This document shows, in pieces, positions 45,579 to 54,794 of a stretch of 64,000 bases of DNA (position 1 is its first letter; every line of letters starts with the position of its first letter). The position numbers and the translations under genes are program-made. The notes below the pieces were generated by a model. That model was not told where the DNA came from, did not search any database, and was given only the letters and a program-made list of their open reading frames with translations. Where the stretch lies: the NCBI GenBank assembly GCA_905181815.1, contig CAJIZA010000003.1, forward strand, positions 558,001-622,000, in the 5' to 3' direction. Source of the stretch: an uncultured Planktomarina sp. GTDB taxonomy: Bacteria; Pseudomonadota; Alphaproteobacteria; Rhodobacterales; Rhodobacteraceae.

Positions 45579-47150
45579 GTGAAACGAATTTTTAAGACGG
45601 TGGCAACATCAGTGGCAACGGCCGCGCTGTTGGCCACATCTACAATGGCGGAAGAGCCCAAGAAGGGCGGCACCCTGACTATGGCGATACAGCAAACGCC
45701 ACGCCACCTGAATCCCGCGGTTCAGTCCGGTACCGCTACCGGCCAGCCTGGCACACAACTTTTTGCGTCGCTGCTGCGCTATGATGAGGGCTGGAACCCA
45801 CAACCATTCCTTGCTGAGACCTGGGAAGTTTCTGCTGACGGACTGTCCGTCACAATCAATCTGGTCAAAGGGGCAACCTTCCACGATGGCGCGCCGATTA
45901 CGTCTGAAGACGTGGCGTTTTCGATTGATACGGTGAAAGCAAACCACCCGTTCAAATCCATGTTCGCGCCCGTAGAAAACGTTGAGACACCGGATGCCAA
46001 CACCGCCATTCTCAAACTTTCTAAGCCGCACCCCGCCCTGTTGCTAGCTATGTCTTCACAGCTATTGTCGATCATCCCCAAGCACGTCTACGGCGACGGT
46101 CAGGATCCCAAATCGCACCCCGCCAACTCTGAAGGTGTGGTCGGTTCGGGCCCCTTCAAGTTAGTAGAGTTTAAGCGTGGCGAACATGTGATTCTCGAGC
46201 GCTACGAGAACTACTTTATGGAAGGTCTGCCCTATCTCGACCGCATCGTGATGCGCATTTTGCCTGACGAAAGCACCCGTGCGATTGCACTGGAAAGTGG
46301 TGAATTGCAGATGTCGGGCTTCGAATCCAACCCCCGCAATATTGTGCGCCTAAAGAAAAACGACGCCTTGCATGTGTCCTCAGAAGGCTACGCCGCTATT
46401 GGTCCAGTCAACTGGCTGGCGTTCAACACCAAAGGTGAAAAAACGAGCGATCCAAAAGTGCGTCAGGCGATTGCCTATGCCGTAGATCGTGAGTTTATCA
46501 ATAAGGCGCTGAACCTTGGGACAGCCCCAACGGCTTTGACTGGTATCCATCCCGGAAGTCCGTTTTATGACGCCACTGTTGAGGCCTATGACCTTGACAT
46601 CGACAAAGCTAACGCGCTGCTGGATGAGGCCGGCTATGCCAAAGGGTCGGATGGTATGCGTTTTGCACTGTCCGTTGACTATGGTTGGCCTGCGATGAAA
46701 CCTTATGCGGAGTACATGAAGCCGCAGCTGAAGAAGATTGGTATCGACGTCGCAGTGCGGTCTTCAGCAGACTTTCCCACATGGGCTAAGCGAATTTCCA
46801 CATGGGATTTTGATATGACTATGGACAACGTGTTCAACTGGGGTGACCCGGTGATTGGTGTCCACCGGACCTATAGCTCGGACAACATTAAGGAAGGCGT
46901 AATTTGGTCCAACACCCAACAGTATTCCAACGCACGTGTTGATGAGCTGATGGAGATGGCTGGCGCCACAAATGACGCGAATAAACGTAAAGAGCTTTAC
47001 GCAGAGTTTCAGCAGATCGTCGCGAATGAGCTGCCGCTTTACCCGATCTTTGCGTCGCCTTACCATACTGTTTCTTCAACGTCTGTGGGCAATGCACCTG
47101 ACAGTGTCTGGGGCACCTCCAGTCCGTTGGATCGTGTGTACCTGAAGTAA
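45579..47150 (+). CDS. ABC transporter substrate-binding protein, peptide/opine family 5
   Basis: 523 residues. Signal peptide MKRIFKTVATSVATAALLATSTMA, mature EEPKKGGTLTMAIQQTPRHLNPAV, then the SBP_bac_5 pattern: LAETWEVSADGLSVTINLVKGATFHDGAPITSEDVAFS, VVGSGPFKLVEFKRGEHVILERYENYF and ELPLYPIFASPYHTV. It captures peptides or other organic amines in the periplasm. I chose GTG 45579 because GGGAGGA stands before it and the signal peptide starts there; codons upstream to 45519 are not signal-like. First gene of the importer operon; a hairpin follows before the permeases. Confidence 0.92.
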   Translation: MKRIFKTVATSVATAALLATSTMAEEPKKGGTLTMAIQQTPRHLNPAVQSGTATGQPGTQLFASLLRYDEGWNPQPFLAETWEVSADGLSVTINLVKGATFHDGAPITSEDVAFSIDTVKANHPFKSMFAPVENVETPDANTAILKLSKPHPALLLAMSSQLLSIIPKHVYGDGQDPKSHPANSEGVVGSGPFKLVEFKRGEHVILERYENYFMEGLPYLDRIVMRILPDESTRAIALESGELQMSGFESNPRNIVRLKKNDALHVSSEGYAAIGPVNWLAFNTKGEKTSDPKVRQAIAYAVDREFINKALNLGTAPTALTGIHPGSPFYDATVEAYDLDIDKANALLDEAGYAKGSDGMRFALSVDYGWPAMKPYAEYMKPQLKKIGIDVAVRSSADFPTWAKRISTWDFDMTMDNVFNWGDPVIGVHRTYSSDNIKEGVIWSNTQQYSNARVDELMEMAGATNDANKRKELYAEFQQIVANELPLYPIFASPYHTVSSTSVGNAPDSVWGTSSPLDRVYLK

Positions 47151-47167
47151 GTTCTAGGTAGGACGCG

Positions 47168-47199
47168 CGCCCGGGCCGCTGTTGCGGACCGGGCGTTTT
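47168..47199 (+). terminator. Hairpin with T-tract between binding protein and permease genes
   Basis: CGCCCGGGCCGC (47168-47179) pairs with GCGGACCGGGCG (47184-47195) around loop TGTT, with one mismatch, and is followed by TTTTCTTTC. This is a strong intrinsic-terminator shape inside an operon. Partial termination here would give more binding protein than membrane components, as known for other ABC importers. Confidence 0.75.
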
Positions 47200-47226
47200 C
47201 TTTCTCGATGATAGGGATATTGCGCG

Positions 47227-48204
47227 ATGGGTCTTGGGCAAATTTTGGCAAAACGCATCGGCTATGGTCTTATCTTACTTATCGCTGTGGTGGTGCTGAA
47301 CTTCACCCTGATTACGATCGCACCGGGCGACGTTGCGGATTCCATTGCAGGTGACATGGGTGGCGCTGACGCCGAAGTTCTCGCAGAAATTCGTTCACGC
47401 TATGGCCTAGACCAGCCGTTCGCTGTGCAGCTCGGGCGCTATATTAGCTCTATCGCTGCGCTTGATCTGGGCTATTCCTATTTCTACAACGCACCCGTTA
47501 CTGAGCTAATCCTGCAACGCCTGCCTGCAACGCTCTTGCTGGTGTTTTCCTCGCAAATCCTCGCCATCGCAGTTGGCCTGCTGTTGGGCGTGATGGCCGC
47601 GCGCAAACCAAACAGTTTCACAAACCTGATCGTGACGTTTCTGTCGCTGTTTGGTTTTGCCGCACCCGTGTTCTGGACTGGTATTCTGCTGATTATTTTA
47701 TTTGTGGCCATCTGGCCAGTATTCCCGGTGGGCGGCATGATGAGTGCTTTGCTGATAGATGCTCCATGGTATGAGCAATGGGTCAACATCGCCTATCATC
47801 TTGTGTTGCCTATGGTTACTCTGGCTTCCATTTACCTAGCACTTTATTCGCGTCTGACCCGCGCCTCCATGCAGGAGGTGCTGGGCAGCGATTATGTGCG
47901 CACCGCACGTGCCAAAGGCTTGGCAGAGAATAAAGTATTCTACAAACATGCGCTGAAGAATTCGCTTGGACCGCTGGTCACTGTCGCCGGTCTGCAATTT
48001 TCTGCCGTGATCTCGGGTGCCGTGGTGGTAGAGGCGGTGTTCAGCTGGCCCGGCCTTGGCACGCTGGCCCTGCAATCGATCCTTGCACGCGATACGCCCA
48101 CGATCATGGGCATCCTTTTCTTTTCCTCCCTCGTGGTGATTGTGGTGAACATCCTCACAGATATGGCATTGCGGATGATCGACCCGCGCATTCGTGCGGA
48201 TTAG
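47227..48204 (+). CDS. ABC transporter permease (DppB-like)
   Basis: 325 residues, six membrane helices. The first helix (ILAKRIGYGLILLIAVVVLNFTL) is followed by a long periplasmic loop beginning IAPGDVADSIAG, with RYGLDQPFAVQLGRYISSIAALDLGYSY typical of DppB/OppB. The EAA-like ATPase-contact loop is SDYVRTARAKGLAENKVFYKHALKN. It forms the inner-membrane channel with the next permease. The frame overlaps no other gene; the next ATG is 11 bases after its stop. Confidence 0.93.
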   Translation: MGLGQILAKRIGYGLILLIAVVVLNFTLITIAPGDVADSIAGDMGGADAEVLAEIRSRYGLDQPFAVQLGRYISSIAALDLGYSYFYNAPVTELILQRLPATLLLVFSSQILAIAVGLLLGVMAARKPNSFTNLIVTFLSLFGFAAPVFWTGILLIILFVAIWPVFPVGGMMSALLIDAPWYEQWVNIAYHLVLPMVTLASIYLALYSRLTRASMQEVLGSDYVRTARAKGLAENKVFYKHALKNSLGPLVTVAGLQFSAVISGAVVVEAVFSWPGLGTLALQSILARDTPTIMGILFFSSLVVIVVNILTDMALRMIDPRIRAD

Positions 48205-48214
48205 GAGCTTCTTT

Positions 48215-49102
48215 ATGAGTGATATCAACACCCAAACCAAAGACATCATCGATATACAGGCTACCAGCTCCTTGCGCGAGATGACAACTATGTTCTTTCG
48301 CAACTACGCCGCTGTTGCTGGGCTGATCCTGCTGATTACAATCCTGCTGTTCGTCTTTGTTGGACCACTGGTCCATACAACTGACCCGTTTGAGATGGTC
48401 TGGGCCCCCTTCACGATGCCAATGCAGGAAGGGTTCATTCTAGGAACAGATTATCTGGGTCGTGACATCCTGTCAGCGATGATGGCCGGCGGGCAAGTAT
48501 CGCTTGCCATTGGTTTGGCGGCGGCTTTGGTCTCTATTATCATCGGTGTCTCGGTGGGGGCCTTCGCCGGTTATTACGGCGGATTGGTCGAAGAGCTACT
48601 GATGCGCTTTACTGAGTTCTTTCAGGTCCTGCCGACTTTGCTGTTTTCGATGGTAATCGTAGCACTTTTCGGCGCCTCGCTGCTGACGGTGACGCTTGCC
48701 ATTGGTGTGGTCAGCTGGACCGCAGTGGCCCGCGTCACCCGGTCGGAATTCCTGCGTATCCGCGAGATGGAATATGTCGCCGCTGCACGCTCTGGCTCGG
48801 CTCGCGATCTCTATTTGATCTTCAAGGTGATTTTGCCCAATGCGCTGCCACCGATCGTAGTGCAGGCCAACCTGATGGTGGGTTCCGCCATCTTGTTTGA
48901 GGCCGCCCTTAGCTTTTTGGGCCTCTCTGATCCCAACGTGATGAGCTGGGGACAGGTCATCGGATCCAACCGTCCTTACATTCTGGACGCAGGTTTTGCC
49001 GTGGCAATCCCTGGTTTCGCAATCTTCTTGACGGTCCTTGCGATCTCGCTTGTTGGGGACGGTCTGAACGATGCACTAAACCCGAAATTGAGGCAGCGCT
49101 GA
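48215..49102 (+). CDS. ABC transporter permease (DppC-like)
   Basis: 295 residues, six membrane helices. N-terminal cytoplasmic segment, then FFRNYAAVAGLILLITILLFVFVGP as in DppC/OppC, FILGTDYLGRDILSAMMAGGQVSL, and the contact loop REMEYVAAARSGSARDLYLIFKVILPNALPP. I chose ATG 48215 because GGAG precedes it; upstream codons overlap the previous gene. The stop TGA and the ATG of the next gene share a base, so translation is coupled. Confidence 0.93.
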   Translation: MSDINTQTKDIIDIQATSSLREMTTMFFRNYAAVAGLILLITILLFVFVGPLVHTTDPFEMVWAPFTMPMQEGFILGTDYLGRDILSAMMAGGQVSLAIGLAAALVSIIIGVSVGAFAGYYGGLVEELLMRFTEFFQVLPTLLFSMVIVALFGASLLTVTLAIGVVSWTAVARVTRSEFLRIREMEYVAAARSGSARDLYLIFKVILPNALPPIVVQANLMVGSAILFEAALSFLGLSDPNVMSWGQVIGSNRPYILDAGFAVAIPGFAIFLTVLAISLVGDGLNDALNPKLRQR

Positions 49103-50097
49103 TGTCTGATCCTTTGCTTGCTGTCTCTGATCTTGTTGTCGATTTCAAAACCCGTGCGGGCAATGCGCGGGTGCTGGATCATATTTCGCTTTCGGTGAAC
49201 GAGGGTGAGATCCTTGGCATCGTAGGTGAATCCGGCTGTGGCAAATCCATGACCGCGCTGTCGATCATGGGGCTGATCCCTGACCCGCCTGGCAAGATCA
49301 CTTCAGGCTCGATCAAATTATCGGGGCAGGAGCTGGTTGGCATGGGTGTGGACGACCTGTGCAAGATTCGGGGCAAGGATATCGGTATGATCTTTCAGGA
49401 ACCGATGACCTCGTTGAACCCTGTGTTTACCGTCGGCGAACAGATCGCGGAAAGCGTGCGCCTGCATGAGGGCGCCTCTGCCAAGGCGGCCCATGCCCGT
49501 GCAGTCGATATGCTTGAGGCCGTTGAAATTCCTGAGGCCGCCACCCGTGCCCACGCATACCCGTATCAGCTTTCGGGCGGCATGCGCCAACGCGTGATGA
49601 TCGCCATGGCGTTGGCGTGCCGCCCCCGCGTGCTGATTGCCGATGAACCAACCACGGCGCTGGACACCACCGTCCAAGCACAAATCTTTGATCTATTGCA
49701 AAACCTCCAGGATGAAATGGGCACGGCCATCATCATGATCACTCATGATATGGGCGCGATTGCTGAGCTGGCTGATAATGTGGCGGTGATGTACGCAGGC
49801 AGCATCGTGGAAATGGGCAAAGTCGATAATGTATTGTCCCACCCGGATCATACCTACACAAAAGGGCTTATTGCCTGTGTGCCGCATTTGTCCACTTCGC
49901 CAGGGCCCGTGCGCGAACGCCTTATGGAGATCGAAGGGGTAGTCCCGGCATTGACTGACCTTGGCAAAGGCTGTGCCTTTGCGCCGCGCTGCAATGCGGT
50001 GCTGCCGCGATGCAGTTCGGATAAGCCTGAGCTAATCGCAACACAGGAAAACCATCTGGCCGCTTGCTGGGCGGCCGAAGCGGAGATGGCAGAATGA
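49102..50097 (+). CDS. ABC transporter ATP-binding protein (DppD-like)
   Basis: 331 residues. Walker A GESGCGKS (42-49), Q-loop in GMIFQEPMTSLNPVFTVGEQ, signature LSGGMRQRVMIAMALA, Walker B VLIADEPTTALD and the switch His in ITHDMG. The C-terminal oligopeptide/dipeptide extension (CAFAPRCNAVLPRC) carries the cysteine cluster known from DppD/OppD. It powers uptake together with the next ATPase. The stop overlaps the next ATG (ATGA). Confidence 0.94.
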   Translation: MSDPLLAVSDLVVDFKTRAGNARVLDHISLSVNEGEILGIVGESGCGKSMTALSIMGLIPDPPGKITSGSIKLSGQELVGMGVDDLCKIRGKDIGMIFQEPMTSLNPVFTVGEQIAESVRLHEGASAKAAHARAVDMLEAVEIPEAATRAHAYPYQLSGGMRQRVMIAMALACRPRVLIADEPTTALDTTVQAQIFDLLQNLQDEMGTAIIMITHDMGAIAELADNVAVMYAGSIVEMGKVDNVLSHPDHTYTKGLIACVPHLSTSPGPVRERLMEIEGVVPALTDLGKGCAFAPRCNAVLPRCSSDKPELIATQENHLAACWAAEAEMAE

Positions 50098-51089
50098 GTG
50101 ACCGAGATATCGCACTAACGGTCAAAAACCTAAAAGTCCATTTTGGCGGAAAAAAGAGCATTTTTGGGCGCAAAAGTAATACTGTTCATGCTGTTGATGG
50201 GGTTTGCTTTGAAGTACCAGCAGGCACGACATTTGGCATTGTTGGGGAAAGCGGTTCTGGTAAATCCACCACCGCGCTTGCGATCATGCGGCTTGTTCAC
50301 ATTACCCATGGTGAGGTAACGCTACGTGATACAGTTCTTAGTGCACTAGAGGGCGAAACATTGCGCGACGCGCGGTCCCGCTTTCAGATTGTTTTCCAGG
50401 ATCCCTATTCGTCTTTGAACCCGCGGATGCGGGCAGGGGCGTTGGTGCGCGAACCGTTGGATTTGATGAATATCGGTACGCCCCAAGAACGTGAAGCCAA
50501 AGTGGCGGAATTATTCCGGCAGGTGGGTCTGCGCCCGGAGCAACGGGTGCTGTTTCCGCATCAGTTTTCAGGCGGTCAACGGCAACGTCTTGGCCTCGCC
50601 CGGGCATTGTCGACGCGTCCAGAACTAGTTGTATGTGATGAGCCCGTCTCGGCACTTGACGTGGCCATTCAGGCGCAGATCCTGAATTTGATGGGCGATC
50701 TGCAGAAAAAGTTGGGGTTGACCTATCTGTTCATCTCACACGATCTTGGAGTGGTACAGCACATCTGCGACACAGTGGCTGTGATGTATCTTGGTCAGAT
50801 CGTCGAGGTGGCGGATCGTGTCAGCCTGTTCACCAACCCACGCCATCCATATACCAAAGCACTTCTGGGTGCCGTGCCATCCGTATACGGCAACAAGCGG
50901 GACCGTCGCAACCGGGTGCGTCTGCAAGGCGATCCACCCAGCCCCATTAACCTGCCCAAAGGGTGCCGGTTTGCGTCAAGATGCCCCGTTGCAGAGCAAC
51001 AGTGCAAAGAGGCCCCGCCAATGCTAGAAACGCACTCGGATGGGCACAAGGTTGCGTGCTTTTTGTCGGACCGTGACCTGTCACAATAG
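50094..51089 (+). CDS. ABC transporter ATP-binding protein (DppF-like)
   Basis: 331 residues. Walker A GESGSGKST, FQDPYSSLNPRMRAGALVREPLDL as in DppF/OppF, signature FSGGQRQRLGLARAL, Walker B LVVCDEPVSALD, switch FISHDLGVV and the C-terminal C-X-rich extension (GCRFASRCPVAEQQC). The chosen ATG at 50094 fits the coupling with the upstream gene; the longer frame has no similarity. It closes the five-gene importer. An AT-rich 92-base gap separates it from the convergent LysR gene. Confidence 0.94.
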   Translation: MSDRDIALTVKNLKVHFGGKKSIFGRKSNTVHAVDGVCFEVPAGTTFGIVGESGSGKSTTALAIMRLVHITHGEVTLRDTVLSALEGETLRDARSRFQIVFQDPYSSLNPRMRAGALVREPLDLMNIGTPQEREAKVAELFRQVGLRPEQRVLFPHQFSGGQRQRLGLARALSTRPELVVCDEPVSALDVAIQAQILNLMGDLQKKLGLTYLFISHDLGVVQHICDTVAVMYLGQIVEVADRVSLFTNPRHPYTKALLGAVPSVYGNKRDRRNRVRLQGDPPSPINLPKGCRFASRCPVAEQQCKEAPPMLETHSDGHKVACFLSDRDLSQ

Positions 51090-51181
51090 ATCAAGTGATC
51101 GCCTTCTCATTGTTTTGAAAGCACCTCCAGGTCTAATTATTGAGCCTTTTGGAAATTAAATAATTATATTTAATATTTTTT

Positions 51182-52105
51182 CTATGCAGTGACTGTACAG
51201 CTGTCAAAAATCCCATCATCTCGTAGCTTTGTGCAAATTTTGATGAAGGAGCGCACGTTTTTGGGTTGGCGTAGATTCCCAGTGGTTGAGATACCAAAAA
51301 CTGGTACATCGGACGAATCTGAAATTGGTACGACGCTGTAGCGGCTGTCTTTGGGGCTGTAATTGCGTGGTCGAATGTTCAGCAATGTGAATCCAAAGTC
51401 GCCCTCTACCAAAGCTTTAGCAATTTCAGAGGATCGTGTGGAATGGGCAACGTCTGGCTCAAGACCGCGAGCCCGAAAAAGACCAAAAAAATAGTCGCGC
51501 GTATAAGGTAAATCAAGCATGATCATGGGTTTCTTGCTGAGTTGCTCAAATGTTATTGAGGGTCGCTGGCTGGCCTCATCGGAGCGCGAAATTAACGCAT
51601 AAGGTGGTGCAGCAAACAGCGGTTCAAAGGATTGGCCTTGAGGCACATGCCGATCATAGGTGAACACCAGGTCAACTTCCCCATTGTCAAGGTAGTCTGC
51701 GATGGCCATCATATTACCCTCCATCACTTTCACAGAAATCCCGGGGAAATTTTCTGTGATGGATTTTAGGATGGGTGGCAAAAACGTCGGTGCCGCGGTG
51801 GCATAGCAAGCGATCCGGACCAGTCCTGCATCATCCCCGCCCTGCGATTGTAATTCAGACTCAAATTGCTGCGATTGGTTTAAAAAAGTGCGGATCAGCT
51901 GTAGTGCTTCGCGGCCCGCTGAGGTGGGTGTTATGCCCTTGGCCGGCGTGCGTACAAAAAGCGCATAATCCAGAGACGCCTCCAAAGCATCAATGGAAGC
52001 GGTGATGGAAGATTGTGAAATCGAAACTTCGATAGCGGCTTTGGCGATAGATCCAAGCCGCCCTGCCGCCTCCACATAACGTAATTGTTTGAGTGTAAAA
52101 TTCAC
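51182..52105 (-). CDS. LysR family transcriptional regulator
   Basis: 307 residues from a GTG start (GGGGGA upstream). Helix-turn-helix domain 1-60: FTLKQLRYVEAAGRLGSIAKAAIEVSISQSSITASIDALEASL. Effector-binding domain from about 90, with LVRIACYATAAPTFLPPILKSITENFPGISVKVMEGNM, VPQGQSFEPLFAAPPYAL and KKPMIMLDLPYTRDYFFGLF. It is divergent from the amidohydrolase gene and convergent with the importer, so it probably controls the amidohydrolase-COG0523 pair and perhaps the importer. The effector is unknown. Confidence 0.92.
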   Translation of the reverse strand: MNFTLKQLRYVEAAGRLGSIAKAAIEVSISQSSITASIDALEASLDYALFVRTPAKGITPTSAGREALQLIRTFLNQSQQFESELQSQGGDDAGLVRIACYATAAPTFLPPILKSITENFPGISVKVMEGNMMAIADYLDNGEVDLVFTYDRHVPQGQSFEPLFAAPPYALISRSDEASQRPSITFEQLSKKPMIMLDLPYTRDYFFGLFRARGLEPDVAHSTRSSEIAKALVEGDFGFTLLNIRPRNYSPKDSRYSVVPISDSSDVPVFGISTTGNLRQPKNVRSFIKICTKLRDDGIFDSCTVTA

Positions 52106-52132
52106 TAGGCCATTCCCCCAAAAAAAAGCTTA

Positions 52133-52160
52133 TTGGAAGCAGTTAAATCCATTTTTCCAA
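52133..52160. promoter_or_regulatory. Candidate LysR operator between regulator and amidohydrolase
   Basis: TTGGAA (52133-52138) and TTCCAA (52155-52160) form an inverted repeat with 16 bases between, in the 107-base divergent region. An AT-rich TATAAAA lies further on at 52173-52180, a possible -10 for the amidohydrolase. Regulators of this family bind dyads in divergent promoters; the assignment rests on position and symmetry only. Confidence 0.35.
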
Positions 52161-52212
52161 AGATTAAAACCTCTTTATCTTTTTATAAAATAACCAGATC
52201 ACAAGGTAACCC

Positions 52213-53856
52213 ATGTCCGAGACAATCGTTTATAGCGCCAAAAAAATCATCACAATGAACCCGAGTCGTCCAGAGGCCACTCACGTGGCCGTGCGCGATG
52301 GGCGCATTTTAGGGGCTGGCAGCTTGTCTGAATTGCAAACTTGGGGCGACGTAACGCTCGATAACCGTTTCGCCGACAAGGTATTGATGCCCGGATTCGT
52401 TGAAGGTCATGCTCATGTGATGGAAGGCTCGTTGTGGAGGAAGGTGTATTGTGGCTGGTTTGATCGCGCTGATCCAGATGGCAAGGTTTGGTCCGGTGTG
52501 AAAAGTGTCGATGCGGTCGTCCAGCGTTTGCAAGCCGCCGAAGCCACGCTTGAGGATCCTGCTGCGGCCGTCTCGGGATGGCAATTGGACCCCATCTATA
52601 TGGGCAACACCACCGTGACCCGCGCCGATCTGGATCGGGTGTCCACCACGCGTCCCGTTGGGGTTCTACATGCCTCGGGCCATATTATGAATGTGAATAC
52701 CAAAGCGCTTGAACTGGCTGGCATGCTTAAGACGGGCTACAATCACCCGGGCATTCCTTTGGGCACCGATGGCCTGCCCACCGGTGAGTTAAAGGGGCCC
52801 GAGGTGATGACACCTGTAAGTCTCTTTGTCGGTTTTGAGCGCAATCTTCTGGACGCTGATGAGGCTGGACTGCGCAACTTCGCGAAACTCTGCGTTCGTT
52901 CGGGCACAACAACCATCACGGATCTCGCCTCGCGTATGGATGAGGGCACGGTTGAAATGATGCTGCGCGTCACTGGCGAGCCGCAGTACCCCATTCGTCT
53001 CATGCCGTTTCGCTTTTTTCTTGGCCTGTCCGCCCCCGAGCTGGTTGAGGCTGTGGTGGCGATGAAAAAACGGGCCACTGATCGGCTGCGTTTGGGGCAG
53101 ATCAAAATTGTGGTCGATGGCTCTATCCAAGGGTTCTCTGCCCGGCTGCGCTGGCCCGGCTATCATAATGGTGCGCCTAACGGGCTTTGGTACATCGCGC
53201 CCGAGCATTTGTCAGAGCTTTTGCATCTTGCGCTTGAGGCCGGGCTGCAGGTGCATACGCACACAAATGGTGATCAGGCCACGCAATTGGTCTTGGAAAA
53301 ATTGGCTCCTGCTTTGCAAGCCCATCCCAATCCCGATCACCGTTTCACTCTGCAGCATTGCCAATTGGCAGATGCCGCGCAATTCCGTTTGGCGGCAAAA
53401 TTAGGTATGTGTGTCAATCTCTTTGCTAACCACCATTATTATTGGGGCGACGAGCATTATAATCTCACGGTGGGGCCAGACCGGGCCACTCGGATGAATG
53501 CTTGCCGAACCGCGTTAGATAGTGGCCTGCCGATGGCGATACATTCCGACGCGCCGATTACACCGCTGAGCCCGCTCTTTACCGCATGGGCTGCGGTCAA
53601 TCGCATCACTGTCTCGGGCCGGGTGCAAGGAGAAGAGGAGCGGATCGAAGTATCGGAAGCGCTTTATGCGATTACCATGGGCGCGGCCTATACGCTGCAT
53701 CTCGATGGGGAGATCGGCTCAATTGAGACTGGCAAAAAGGCAGATTTTGCTGTGCTGGAGGCCGATCCAACCGACTGCGATCCCATGGAGCTCAAGGGTA
53801 TCCCGGTCTGGGGCACTGTGCAGGGCGGCCGAATTTTTCCGGTGGCTGAGCTTTGA
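52213..53856 (+). CDS. YtcJ-like metal-dependent amidohydrolase
   Basis: 547 residues of the amidohydro_3 family. N-terminal composite beta-domain (1-60), then the metal site H66-A-H68 in MPGFVEGHAHVMEG, IKIVVDGSIQGFSARL, QVHTHTNGDQA, HRFTLQHCQLAD and the late Asp in AIHSDAPITPLSP. DKVLMPGFVEGHAHV and GEIGSIETGKKADFAVLEADP are typical of amidohydrolases of the N-acyl and imidazolone type. It hydrolyses an amide or similar C-N bond with one or two zinc-type metals; the substrate is unknown. The stop overlaps the COG0523 start. Confidence 0.9.
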   Translation: MSETIVYSAKKIITMNPSRPEATHVAVRDGRILGAGSLSELQTWGDVTLDNRFADKVLMPGFVEGHAHVMEGSLWRKVYCGWFDRADPDGKVWSGVKSVDAVVQRLQAAEATLEDPAAAVSGWQLDPIYMGNTTVTRADLDRVSTTRPVGVLHASGHIMNVNTKALELAGMLKTGYNHPGIPLGTDGLPTGELKGPEVMTPVSLFVGFERNLLDADEAGLRNFAKLCVRSGTTTITDLASRMDEGTVEMMLRVTGEPQYPIRLMPFRFFLGLSAPELVEAVVAMKKRATDRLRLGQIKIVVDGSIQGFSARLRWPGYHNGAPNGLWYIAPEHLSELLHLALEAGLQVHTHTNGDQATQLVLEKLAPALQAHPNPDHRFTLQHCQLADAAQFRLAAKLGMCVNLFANHHYYWGDEHYNLTVGPDRATRMNACRTALDSGLPMAIHSDAPITPLSPLFTAWAAVNRITVSGRVQGEEERIEVSEALYAITMGAAYTLHLDGEIGSIETGKKADFAVLEADPTDCDPMELKGIPVWGTVQGGRIFPVAEL

Positions 53857-54773
53857 CGGCTGAGATCCCGGTCACCGTGATAGGAGGCTATCTGGGCGCG
53901 GGCAAGACCACGATGGTCAACCAACTGTTACGCAATGCTGCGGGTCGACGGATTGCAATTTTGGTCAATGAATTCGGCGACCTGCCAATTGATGAAGATT
54001 TGATCGAAGCCGAAGGGGAGGATTTGATAGCCATATCTGGCGGGTGCATTTGTTGCTCTTTTGGGTCGGACCTCACGGCTGCTTTGATCAAATTGTCTGA
54101 GCTTGTGCCGCCGCCGGACCATGTGGTGATTGAAGCCTCGGGCGTGGCAATGCCGGGCACTGTAGCGTTGAGCATTTCGATATTGTCTGGATTTGTTTTG
54201 GCTGGGGTGGTGGTTTTGGCTGATGGGGAACAGGTGCGGGCGCAGGCCGCGGATGATTACATCGGCGATACGATCTTGCGGCAATTGTCGGATGCTGATG
54301 TGATCGTTCACAGCAAGACTGACTTGCACACGTGTGCTGGCACTGTTGAGGCGGTAAATGCATGGCTTCAGGCGATGGCACCACAGGCCAAGATCGTATC
54401 CACAGTGAGGGGACGAGTTCCCTTGGAAATTATACTAGGCCTGACTGGCCCCGGCACCAGACCTGAAGCCAGCCCCCATGCGGATGTGGGCTATGAAAGC
54501 CTTGGCTTTAGACAAATTTTACCTTGCTGGCCTAATGAATTAGCTCAGTCCTTGGCGACTGGGCCTTATGGTGTGATCCGCGCAAAAGGCTTTGTGCGAG
54601 ACACCGACGGGACCAGCTGGCTGATCCAAACGGTTGGTTCACGGTTTGAAGCACAGCGCACCCAAACGCTGGAGCCTGCCGGTTTGGTTTGCATCGGCCT
54701 GCGCGGCTCCCTAGATGCCATGGCGCTTCAATTACTCATCGGTCCGGCCAGTTCGTCAGTTAGAGCCTCTTGA
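53853..54773 (+). CDS. COG0523/CobW-type metallochaperone GTPase
   Basis: 306 residues from a TTG that overlaps the amidohydrolase stop. P-loop GGYLGAGKTTMVNQLL (11-26), the switch region VNEFGDLPIDEDLIEAEGEDLIAISGGCICCSF with the metal motif C65-I-C67-C68, VIEASGVAMPG and HSKTDL as the guanine-specificity motif. Relatives move zinc, nickel or cobalt into target enzymes. Coupling to a metal-dependent amidohydrolase suggests that it loads that enzyme with metal. The C-terminal CobW_C domain is present, but without a His-rich metal loop. Confidence 0.88.
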   Translation: MTAEIPVTVIGGYLGAGKTTMVNQLLRNAAGRRIAILVNEFGDLPIDEDLIEAEGEDLIAISGGCICCSFGSDLTAALIKLSELVPPPDHVVIEASGVAMPGTVALSISILSGFVLAGVVVLADGEQVRAQAADDYIGDTILRQLSDADVIVHSKTDLHTCAGTVEAVNAWLQAMAPQAKIVSTVRGRVPLEIILGLTGPGTRPEASPHADVGYESLGFRQILPCWPNELAQSLATGPYGVIRAKGFVRDTDGTSWLIQTVGSRFEAQRTQTLEPAGLVCIGLRGSLDAMALQLLIGPASSSVRAS

Positions 54774-54794
54774 TCGCGTGTGTCGCCTCGTGCA

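Noticed and set aside
52727..53208. Overlapping minus-strand frames of up to 139 codons within the amidohydrolase gene
   Set aside because: They are antisense shadows caused by the codon bias of the real gene and have no family.
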